In this document: positions 29,434 to 34,223 of the stretch, in pieces
Layout: every line of letters starts with the position of its first letter
Position numbering within the stretch: the stretch's first letter is position 1
NCBI GenBank assembly: GCA_017390825.1
Contig: JAFPAK010000346.1
Coordinates: forward strand, 1-34,223
Origin: Clostridia bacterium
GTDB lineage: Bacteria > Bacillota_A > Clostridia > Oscillospirales > Acutalibacteraceae
Direction: 5' to 3'
Length of the DNA stretch: 34,223 nucleotides
The notes under the pieces: generated by a model
What the model saw: the letters and a program-made list of their open reading frames with translations, nothing else
What the model was told of the DNA's origin: nothing
Database searches by the model: none
Position numbers and translations under genes: made by a program

Positions 29434-29471
29434 TAAAAGTAAAGCGGCAACCGTTTATTGGTCGCCGCTTT
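29434..29471 (-). terminator. terminator/attenuator hairpin between secreted-protein genes
   Basis: Arms 29460-29471 and 29441-29452 give 12 pairs on minus-strand RNA (AAAGCGGCGACC with GGUUGCCGCUUU, one G-U), loop of seven, then ACUUUU. On the plus strand the wobble position is A-C. It follows the 208-residue secreted-protein gene and precedes the 169-residue one, so it probably reduces read-through and makes the first gene more abundant. Confidence 0.65.
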
Positions 29472-29491
29472 GTTAATTGGTTTTGCTTTGA

Positions 29492-30115
29492 TTAAGCAGC
29501 TGTATCCCATTCAACAACGAATACAACGCTTGCGATTGTTGCTTCAGTAGCAGCAACTGAGAGAGGAGTAACGATTGCATCATAATTAACTGCAACACTG
29601 TTGTTTGCTGTATCGCCAACACCGGTCATATAACAACCTTCAACGGGAGCAGAAATGAGAGTCTGTGTGTTTACATCTGACTTATCTGTTGCAACCTGAG
29701 AGCCGTTGCCGATTGTCATTGCAAAGCCGAGCTGATCGCTGTCAACCTTTTCTGAAGCAAGTGTTTCCTTTGCACCGAATGCTGTGAGTGTCCAGCCGTT
29801 TTCGCCGTTGATTGTAGCAGTCTTAACTCTTACTGCGCCGAATGAGTTGTTTGTGATTTTGCAGTTATCAGCGGTAGTAACTGTACCGTCTGTGCCGACT
29901 GCCATGGGAAGTGCGGTGGGAACTGTTACGGAAAGGGCTGTTGCTGCGGGATCGCCGCCGAGTGTACCGTCATCGGTTGAAGAAAGGTTTACGGGAGTTG
30001 AACCGTTACCGCCGTTGGAAGTGATTTCAGCTGCGAATGAGGGGATTGCCATACAGAAAACGAGTGAAAGTGCGAGAGCGATTGAAGCGAACTTCTTGAA
30101 TGTAGAATTTGTCAT
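29492..30115 (-). CDS. secreted single-domain protein, likely the major subunit of the cassette
   Basis: The 207-residue protein starts at ATG 30113-30115, placed by AAAGGAG; the longer upstream frame overlaps the previous gene and lacks a site. Signal peptide FASIALALSLVFCMAIPSFA, then a Gly/Asn/Ser stretch and one beta domain: LSVTVPTALPMAVGTDGTV, TADNCKITNNSFGAVRVKT, INGENGWTLTAFG, VNYDAIVTPLS, and the final strand ASVVFVVEWDTAA. The same order of motifs ends the large Cys/His-repeat protein (VPTTMVLTMGTDGEV ... NGWNIVPYS ... VYDAVVSATS ... VYIVDW). A strong terminator-like hairpin follows, which fits high expression of a subunit. The exact family is not recognised. Confidence 0.75.
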   Translation of the reverse strand: MTNSTFKKFASIALALSLVFCMAIPSFAAEITSNGGNGSTPVNLSSTDDGTLGGDPAATALSVTVPTALPMAVGTDGTVTTADNCKITNNSFGAVRVKTATINGENGWTLTAFGAKETLASEKVDSDQLGFAMTIGNGSQVATDKSDVNTQTLISAPVEGCYMTGVGDTANNSVAVNYDAIVTPLSVAATEATIASVVFVVEWDTAA

Positions 30116-30168
30116 TTTAAAAAATCTCCTTTGTAAATAAAATATAGTTTTGTTTTGTGTTTTGTTCA

Positions 30169-30741
30169 TCAGTTAAGAACCGTAATTTCGATTTCTGCAC
30201 CTGCACAACCGAGTGAAGCGCCCGTTTCGGGGTCAACGTTGTGGAACATTGCGGTGCATTCATAAGTACCTGCGGGAAGAACAATATCGAGCTTTGCTTT
30301 TTCGATTTTACTTCCCACGGCGATTCCGTCAGATTCGTAAATCGTTTCACCGGTATCATTTCGGGTGATAATAACTATCTGCGGATAATTGTTGATTGTT
30401 TCGTTTACAATCATAAGATTGCCTTCGGCAGAGCCGTTTTCAAACTTCGGTGCGGTGTTCATCGAAATGTTTATCATTCCTGCCTGCACCTTTTCGTTAA
30501 GACCTTCTTTGATTTTTTCGATGTCAGCTTCATCCCAACCGCCGCTTACGGCTTCGCTGTCATAGACAAGACCTCTGTCAGCGGGATTTGCGGGATTATC
30601 GGAACATCCTTTAAAGCCGAGAAAGACGAGAAGAAATAAGAACAATGCCGCTAATACTGCAATCGCAATGCGGGTCGCTGTTTTCTTTTTGCTTTCATCA
30701 GATTTGGTTTTACGTTTACTGCTTGAGTAAATGTTTTTCAT
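30169..30741 (-). CDS. membrane-anchored extracellular protein, first of the cassette
   Basis: A 190-residue protein: a basic Ser/Lys-rich cytoplasmic start (SSSKRKTKSDESKKKT), one membrane segment (IAIAVLAALFLFLLVFLGF, residues about 27-45), then an extracellular domain: GLVYDSEAVSGGWDEADIE, INISMNTAPKFENGSAEGNL, NYPQIVIITRNDTGETIYES, KLDIVLPAGTYECTAMFH, EIEITVLN. The domain looks beta-rich with a paired Cys. It has a good AGGAGG site and begins a cassette of four envelope genes after a terminator. It could anchor or assemble the secreted proteins encoded next; that is inference from order and topology. I do not recognise a named family. Confidence 0.7.
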   Translation of the reverse strand: MKNIYSSSKRKTKSDESKKKTATRIAIAVLAALFLFLLVFLGFKGCSDNPANPADRGLVYDSEAVSGGWDEADIEKIKEGLNEKVQAGMINISMNTAPKFENGSAEGNLMIVNETINNYPQIVIITRNDTGETIYESDGIAVGSKIEKAKLDIVLPAGTYECTAMFHNVDPETGASLGCAGAEIEITVLN

Positions 30742-30763
30742 TTTGGTTTACCTCCTGTGTATT

Positions 30764-30791
30764 AAAAAATGCCTTGCGAAAACCGCAGGCA
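30764..30791 (-). terminator. intrinsic terminator after the micro-ORFs
   Basis: On the minus strand, TGCCTGCG (30784-30791) pairs with CGCAAGGCA (30770-30778) through a small bulge, loop of five, followed by six Ts at 30764-30769. It lies two bases after the stop of the 15-codon ORF and before the SD of the envelope cassette, separating control genes from the cassette. Its place behind a short peptide ORF would also suit attenuation. Confidence 0.75.
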
Positions 30792-30793
30792 CA

Positions 30794-30841
30794 CTAAGGC
30801 GGAATCACCAAACGAAAGAGCTTGATTCCGTGTTTCTTCAT
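30794..30841 (-). CDS. 15-residue micro-ORF (possible leader peptide)
   Basis: ATG 30839-30841 has a strong site (AAAGGAG, six bases before) and encodes MKKHGIKLFRLVIPP, then TAG. The stop is two bases before the terminator stem. The basic, short sequence ending in Pro-Pro could stall ribosomes and so influence the terminator, as leader peptides do. It could also be a small membrane-active peptide or chance, although the quality of the SD argues for translation. Confidence 0.45.
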   Translation of the reverse strand: MKKHGIKLFRLVIPP

Positions 30842-30862
30842 TTGTTACTCCTTTCCATCAGT

Positions 30863-30958
30863 TTAAAAGAGGCTGATAACTCTTTCGGCTACGCCCATTA
30901 CCACTTCAATGCCAAGCATAAGGTAAAGACCGCCGACAGCAATAATACCGTGAATCAT
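30863..30958 (-). CDS. 31-residue hydrophobic microprotein coupled to the DUF6017 gene
   Basis: ATG 30956-30958 overlaps the TGA of the upstream winged-helix gene (ATGA), with GGGGGTG as binding site. The product MIHGIIAVGGLYLMLGIEVV continues MGVAERVISLF and is a single membrane-spanning helix. The frame is closed by TAA 30863-30865. Translational coupling and composition suggest a real small membrane protein, though no family can be assigned. Confidence 0.6.
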   Translation of the reverse strand: MIHGIIAVGGLYLMLGIEVVMGVAERVISLF

Positions 30959-31764
30959 TTTTTCACCCCCCATTCTATTAATTTGTCATTTTCATACTCG
31001 TCTTGTTTCATGTTTGCACAATATAACATAGACAAGATGTAAGGCTTTCTTTTTCTTGGTTTTATGCCTTCGTTTTCAAGAAAGTCATAAACATAAGCGA
31101 TGTTAAACTCATTTATTTCATCAAGTCTTGCTACAACGCTTTCTCTGGGAATACTTTTTCCTTCGATTTTGAAAAAAGGAAATGATGAACAATAGGCATC
31201 AGCCATTATTGAAAGAGCTTCATCCAAATCATCTTGGTCAATCGTGTAAATGAGTTCTTCATATTCAAACCTTTCTTTGAGATATTCTATACACTCATCT
31301 TTCGACCTGCCCGACCAACCGCAATTGGTTGGTTGGTAATTTGTTGAATAAGTATTTTGTTGATTAGTATTTTGTATATTAGTATTTTGTAGTGTTTGAT
31401 TTTCTGTAATCGGATTTTCCGTTGACGGATTATCCGTTATCAGGTTTTCTGACAACGGTTTTTCAGAGAACGGTTTTTCATAGACAAAGTATTCATTTTT
31501 TGAAAACTGTCCTTTGGAACTGGTGGTTTGCCTTCTCATAATGTATCCTGCCTTTTCAAGTTGATGAATACAAGACCGAATAGCAGTAATTCCATCAGGG
31601 TGTTTAGCGGCTAACCCCGTCATTTTATAGTCCCAATCTTCCGGTAAACTTAATATGTAACAAAGCAAACCTTTTGCTTTTAACGTCAACCGTTCATCTT
31701 GTAAATGATGATTTGACATTACTGTATAATTGCTCTTTTTTTCAATCCTGAACACTTCTGACAT
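30955..31764 (-). CDS. winged-helix DUF6017 protein, replication-initiator-like
   Basis: A 269-residue protein. The N-terminus (residues about 1-95) is the winged-helix domain seen in many Tn1549-type elements: FRIEKKSNYTVMSNHHLQDE, LTLKAKGLLCYILSLPEDWD, ITAIRSCIHQLEKAGYIMRR. A linker at about 100-145 is made of degenerate tandem repeats (SEKPLSENLITDNPSTENPI, then QNTNIQNTNQQNT), reflected in repeated ttagtattttgt DNA near 31357-31393. The C-terminal DUF6017-like domain contains SKDECIEYLKERFEYEELIY and RKRKPYILSMLYCA. Such proteins resemble DnaD/RepA-type initiators and are thought to act in element replication or control. Strong AGGAGG site. Upstream to the next gene only 42 bases remain, with no other signal. 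Confidence 0.85.
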   Translation of the reverse strand: MSEVFRIEKKSNYTVMSNHHLQDERLTLKAKGLLCYILSLPEDWDYKMTGLAAKHPDGITAIRSCIHQLEKAGYIMRRQTTSSKGQFSKNEYFVYEKPFSEKPLSENLITDNPSTENPITENQTLQNTNIQNTNQQNTYSTNYQPTNCGWSGRSKDECIEYLKERFEYEELIYTIDQDDLDEALSIMADAYCSSFPFFKIEGKSIPRESVVARLDEINEFNIAYVYDFLENEGIKPRKRKPYILSMLYCANMKQDEYENDKLIEWGVKK

Positions 31765-31806
31765 TTCCGATCTCCTCCTTATACAGACTGTTCACTGATT
31801 AATCAA

Positions 31807-32406
31807 TTATCTTGCATCTCTGCTATTTCTTTTGGCTGTTCGTTCTTTCAGCACTTTTTCAAGACCTTCTTTTGCCCAATCAGAGAGCTTGTCTTTTTCA
31901 AGAGTGCCGATAACATCCTGACGTTTGAACTGTGCGGATTCTCCGGTATAAAGATTTGTGCAGAAACAAGCAGTACCTCTTGAATTTCCGGATGACCCGA
32001 AACCACCCGTACAGAGATATATCTGATTAACAGACATTCTGAATTCGGGTTTGAAAACATCTGCATTAATCACTACAACCTTATCTTTGATTGACTGTCT
32101 GTAATCAACAGGTTCGCAATCTTTGGCGGTAAGCGGTGTTTTATCAACGGAAATCTTTGCATTTTCTTCCATAACTCTGTCAGCTTCAGTTGCTATTCTT
32201 TCTGCAAAAATCTTTGCAAGTTCGGCAAAATCATCACCGATGAGAACATCGTTATATCTCGTGAAAATGCCGTTGTTTTCACAGTTTGCAACAAGATAAT
32301 TCATGTTGTCGGGTGCATTTGGCTTTTCGCCGAGAACAATCTCAGTTTTACCTATTTCAAATGATTTGGTTATTTCATAACCTTCAACCATTCGTTTTTC
32401 ACTCAA
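31807..32406 (-). CDS. conserved mobile-element protein of unknown function
   Basis: About 199 residues, starting MSEKRMVEGYEITKSFEIGK at TTG 32404-32406, nine bases after AAGGAG; the TTG three codons earlier lies one base from the SD. The N-terminal half has a beta-like stretch (VANCENNGIFTRYNDVLIGD) and a helix (FAELAKIFAERIATEADRVM). The C-terminal half has the recognisable LCTGGFGSSGNSRGTACFC and LYTGESAQFKRQDVIGTLE, a pattern I know from proteins of conjugative elements but cannot name securely. The tail is basic. No catalytic motif is visible. It lies between the DUF6017 gene and another small conserved gene. Confidence 0.7.
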   Translation of the reverse strand: MSEKRMVEGYEITKSFEIGKTEIVLGEKPNAPDNMNYLVANCENNGIFTRYNDVLIGDDFAELAKIFAERIATEADRVMEENAKISVDKTPLTAKDCEPVDYRQSIKDKVVVINADVFKPEFRMSVNQIYLCTGGFGSSGNSRGTACFCTNLYTGESAQFKRQDVIGTLEKDKLSDWAKEGLEKVLKERTAKRNSRDAR

Positions 32407-32420
32407 TATTTTCAACTCCT

Positions 32421-32966
32421 TTACTTTTCAAATACTTTTATGCCCATTCGCATAATGAGGTAGGCATTCATAATTAACCTGAAAATATCATCGTCAATTA
32501 TTTCGGGGTCAGCTAAATCGTTTTGGAAAATGTATCTTTTCCCGCTATAAATCTGCTTCGCTGCCATAAGCAAATCGTAATTTTGAACCGAAATTCCTTT
32601 GAGGTGAGCTTTTGAAAAATCAATTCCGTCACGGTTAAAGCAATATGCGGTTCTTTCAATGAGATCATCATTGACCGTAATCAGGTACATCGCAGCATAA
32701 TAATTTCGAGTGTTTCTGAAGTGGTGAAAACCAAGCATAAAATCAAGTTCACTCATATTTCTGCGATGCTTTTCAGAATTCCATAATGATGCAGGGGAAG
32801 TGCGTGTCATATATTCAATTCGCTTGTAAATCTTTTCGTTTTTAAAGAAACTGAGCGAAGATTCAACGTTCTCCTTGTATCTCGTGTGGCTGTGTTTCTT
32901 TCGGGTGTAAAATTCTCCCAAAAATTCATTGTCTTCCTGAAAACACCTGCTTTTATTGTTATGCAT
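32421..32966 (-). CDS. conserved hypothetical, DUF6075-like
   Basis: A 181-residue protein: a basic, His-rich start (YTRKKHSHTRYKENVESS), a middle segment with FHHFRNTRNYYAAMYLITVN and DLIERTAYCFNRDGIDFSKA, then LMAAKQIYSGKRYIF and an acidic end (DPEIIDDDIFRLIMNAYLIM). The alternation of LIT-N-D and 'KG-Q-YD-LL-AAK-I' elements recalls DUF6075, found in Clostridial mobile elements; this is by memory and not certain. The start has a CCTCCTTT (AAAGGAGG) site. It follows the parB terminator, so it may be the first gene of a new transcript. Confidence 0.6.
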   Translation of the reverse strand: MHNNKSRCFQEDNEFLGEFYTRKKHSHTRYKENVESSLSFFKNEKIYKRIEYMTRTSPASLWNSEKHRRNMSELDFMLGFHHFRNTRNYYAAMYLITVNDDLIERTAYCFNRDGIDFSKAHLKGISVQNYDLLMAAKQIYSGKRYIFQNDLADPEIIDDDIFRLIMNAYLIMRMGIKVFEK

Positions 32967-33002
32967 TACATCGAATTCCTCCTTTCAAATTGATTTTGGG
33001 TA

Positions 33003-33042
33003 TAAAAAAAGACGAACCTTAATTCACATTAAAAGTTCGTCT
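33003..33042 (-). terminator. intrinsic terminator of parB
   Basis: On the minus strand, AGACGAAC (33035-33042) pairs with GTTCGTCT (33010-33017), extended by three further pairs, and is followed by a run of seven Ts at 33004-33010. It starts three bases after the parB stop. It should separate parB from the downstream genes. Confidence 0.8.
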
Positions 33043-33045
33043 GAT

Positions 33046-33975
33046 TTATCTGTTCTGATTCTGTTGTTTATGTTTTTGCCATATATCGAGCAGTTTGAAA
33101 ATGGTCGCTTCAATCTGCTCGTTTGTATATGACTTTGGAAAGTATTTATTTAGTTTATCTGCGTTAAGTACGACATTTCGTGTCGGTGGTTTCTTTTGTT
33201 CCATCATAATATCAAGCATCCTATCATCGTTTAATTTGCCGAGTTTACTTAAATCACGCATACGTTTCGCCTGTGAGAGCGACGGTGTTGCTTGTTCGCT
33301 TTCTATTGTTTCAACAAGCAGAGCTTGTTCTTCGGGTTTTAAATACGATATTTCAACAGCCGGAGTAAGACCCATCTTTTGCTCATCAACAAGTTTTTGA
33401 AGTGGTGGTGACAGTTCATTAAGGCGAATATATCTCTGAATTTGCGTGCGACTTTCACCCGTCTCATCTGCAACCTTTGTCACGCTTTGTTTATCAATAA
33501 TCGACTTATGCCCAACTTGGGCATAAGTTAAATTTGACAGATTTTCTTTCAAATCGTTTCTTTTGCCTTGTCGCTTAATCGCTTCAAGTTTCATTTTATA
33601 TGCTTTTGCTTTTTCGCTCGGTAAGATGTTTTCTCTCTGCAAATTGCTGTCAACCATCATTATAATGGCAGTATCACGGTCAACATCTCTGACAATTGCG
33701 GGAATGGTGTCAATACCTGCAAGTTCACACGCTCGCATTCTTCTGTGTCCGCTTATCATTTCATAATAACCTTCATCTGTCTGCCGAACAATTACTGGCA
33801 TAATTACTCCGTAATCTTTTACACTTTGAACAGTTTCTTTCATTGCATCGTCATTACGGACTTCAAATGGGTGGTCGGGGAACGAACAAATATCCCTGAT
33901 AAAAATATGCTCTACTCTTTCTGATAAATTTTTGCCTATTCTTTTCACCTCTTTTTTCGAAACACAAAAAGCCAC
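33046..33975 (-). CDS. parB: ParB/Spo0J-type partition protein
   Basis: Up to 309 residues. N-terminal ParB/Srx-type domain with VKDYGVIMPVIVRQT and the CTP-binding signature GHRRMRACELAG near residue 77-88, then NLQRENILPSEKAKAYKMKL. The DNA-binding helix-turn-helix follows (SVTKVADETGESRTQIQRYI near 160-185). ParB proteins bind centromere-like sites and, with ParA, keep the excised or replicating element in daughter cells; no ParA is seen here. The start is uncertain. The longest frame begins at GTG 33973-33975 inside a terminator-like palindrome without an SD. GTG 33946-33948 gives MKRIGKNLSERVEHIF, but the AAAGAG directly touches it. Family is clear, start is not. Confidence 0.9.
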   Translation of the reverse strand: MAFCVSKKEVKRIGKNLSERVEHIFIRDICSFPDHPFEVRNDDAMKETVQSVKDYGVIMPVIVRQTDEGYYEMISGHRRMRACELAGIDTIPAIVRDVDRDTAIIMMVDSNLQRENILPSEKAKAYKMKLEAIKRQGKRNDLKENLSNLTYAQVGHKSIIDKQSVTKVADETGESRTQIQRYIRLNELSPPLQKLVDEQKMGLTPAVEISYLKPEEQALLVETIESEQATPSLSQAKRMRDLSKLGKLNDDRMLDIMMEQKKPPTRNVVLNADKLNKYFPKSYTNEQIEATIFKLLDIWQKHKQQNQNR

Positions 33976-33995
33976 ATTTTAAAATGTGGCTTTTT
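33966..33995. terminator. bidirectional terminator-like palindrome at the parB 5' end
   Basis: A perfect 20-base palindrome, GCCACATTTTAAAATGTGGC (33971-33990), flanked by five As and five Ts, forms a terminator on either strand. It contains the first possible parB start codon. It could end transcripts arriving from upstream, or act as an attenuator or binding site for parB control. Confidence 0.65.
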
Positions 33996-34166
33996 AGTTT
34001 CGATATGTAGTTTAAATTTTGCACAAATAACACTGCTCATTTTTAAGCAATTCGTCGAATTTTGTAAAACAAAAAGATTTTTTGTAAATCTTTTCTGTTT
34101 TTTACTTATATGTATATATAGGTTTACCTTATATTTTTTAAAAAATATATAAATAACGAAAGGAGC
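33996..34166. promoter_or_regulatory. AT-rich palindromic control region upstream of parB
   Basis: This stretch has no supported gene. It holds AATTCGTCGAATT (34049-34061), an inverted repeat AAAGATTT/AAATCTTT (34073-34080 and 34086-34093), and a perfect palindrome TATATTTTTTAAAAAATATA (34130-34149). A possible rightward promoter is TTGTAA (34082-34087) with TTATAT (34106-34111). GAAAGGAG at 34158-34165 is a plus-strand SD. It probably contains divergent promoters and operator or centromere sites, but no canonical parS is visible. Confidence 0.4.
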
Positions 34167-34190
34167 ATATCAAACAAAGCTGTTTGATAT
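34167..34190 (+). promoter_or_regulatory. perfect 10-bp stem between an SD and an ATG
   Basis: ATATCAAACA (34167-34176) and TGTTTGATAT (34181-34190) are perfect complements around the loop AAGC. The stem starts one base after the plus-strand SD (34158-34165) and ends eight bases before ATG 34199-34201. If folded, the effective SD-to-ATG distance would be about nine bases. The palindrome could equally be an operator. Confidence 0.5.
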
Positions 34191-34198
34191 AAAAGATT

Positions 34199-34223
34199 AT
34201 GGGAGTTTTAAAAATACCTCAGA
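34199..34223 (+). CDS. possible start of a divergent gene, cut by window edge
   Basis: ATG 34199-34201 opens MGVLKIPQ and runs off the window. The only nearby SD lies 33 bases upstream across a hairpin. Another frame (from a CTG at 34180) is also open to the edge. Eight residues do not allow identification. If real, it would be the only plus-strand gene here. Confidence 0.25.

Noticed and set aside
31315..31336. Palindromic CCAACC/GGTTGG stretch in the DUF6017 gene
   Set aside because: It is inside the coding linker and imperfect; repeated Asn/Gln/Pro codons explain it.
1..34223. Integrase, insertion sequence, tRNA or rRNA
   Set aside because: I saw no recombinase motifs, transposase frames, cloverleaf sequences or rRNA segments anywhere in the window.

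Overview
The window is the conjugation and accessory core of an integrative and conjugative element (ICE) or conjugative plasmid of the Tn1549/CTn type found in gut Clostridia. I infer an Oscillospiraceae/Lachnospiraceae-like Firmicute because the DNA is AT-rich, Shine-Dalgarno (SD) sites are strong (AGGAGG type), TTG/GTG starts are common, and the gene set is typical: MobC, TTRAP, Cys-rich VLP, TopB, DUF4366, DUF4315, CD1108-type NlpC/P60, VirB4, PrgI, VirB6-like, Maff2, VirD4, PcfB, DUF6017 and ParB. No integrase, relaxase, rRNA, tRNA or CRISPR array is visible, so both ends of the element lie outside the window.

Every gene I can support, apart from a possible start at the extreme right edge, is on the minus strand, so transcription runs from about 33.98 kb down to 1. 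Reading that way: (1) 33.98-30.96 kb, a control block with ParB, two small conserved-looking proteins and a DUF6017 winged-helix protein, followed by two micro-ORFs and a terminator. (2) 30.74-26.87 kb, a four-gene envelope cassette: one membrane-anchored protein and three secreted proteins that appear to share a beta-rich domain, one of them carrying about ten CxxC/His repeats. (3) 26.86-15.02 kb, the type IV secretion machine: PcfB, VirD4 coupling ATPase, Maff2, VirB6-like channel, PrgI, VirB4 ATPase, an unusual BRO-N-like/Cys-Asp-rich protein, the NlpC/P60 wall hydrolase, DUF4315, DUF4366 and TopB. (4) 15.03-11.21 kb, a Cys-rich VLP protein, a 3D-domain wall protein, an ArdC/YodL/DUF4316 protein, TTRAP and a secreted Ig-like protein. 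(5) 11.15-0.13 kb, a 3021-residue polyvalent protein (ArdC-N, two MutS-I-like modules, adenine methylase, SNF2 helicase), a DUF3848/3846/3849 protein and MobC.

Together these would prepare DNA (MobC plus an off-window relaxase, TopB), couple it to the pore (PcfB, VirD4), energise and build the channel (VirB4, PrgI, VirB6, Maff2), open peptidoglycan (NlpC/P60, 3D protein) and protect entering single-stranded or unmodified DNA (ArdC-like and methylase/helicase proteins). Genes overlap or nearly touch. Where gaps exist they usually hold a hairpin, several of which pair fully only as minus-strand RNA because they use G-U pairs. The most unusual parts are the secreted cassette, a 113-base nested inverted-repeat structure at 14556-14668, two micro-ORFs at 30794-30958, the detached SD of the Maff2 gene, and the palindrome-rich region upstream of parB.
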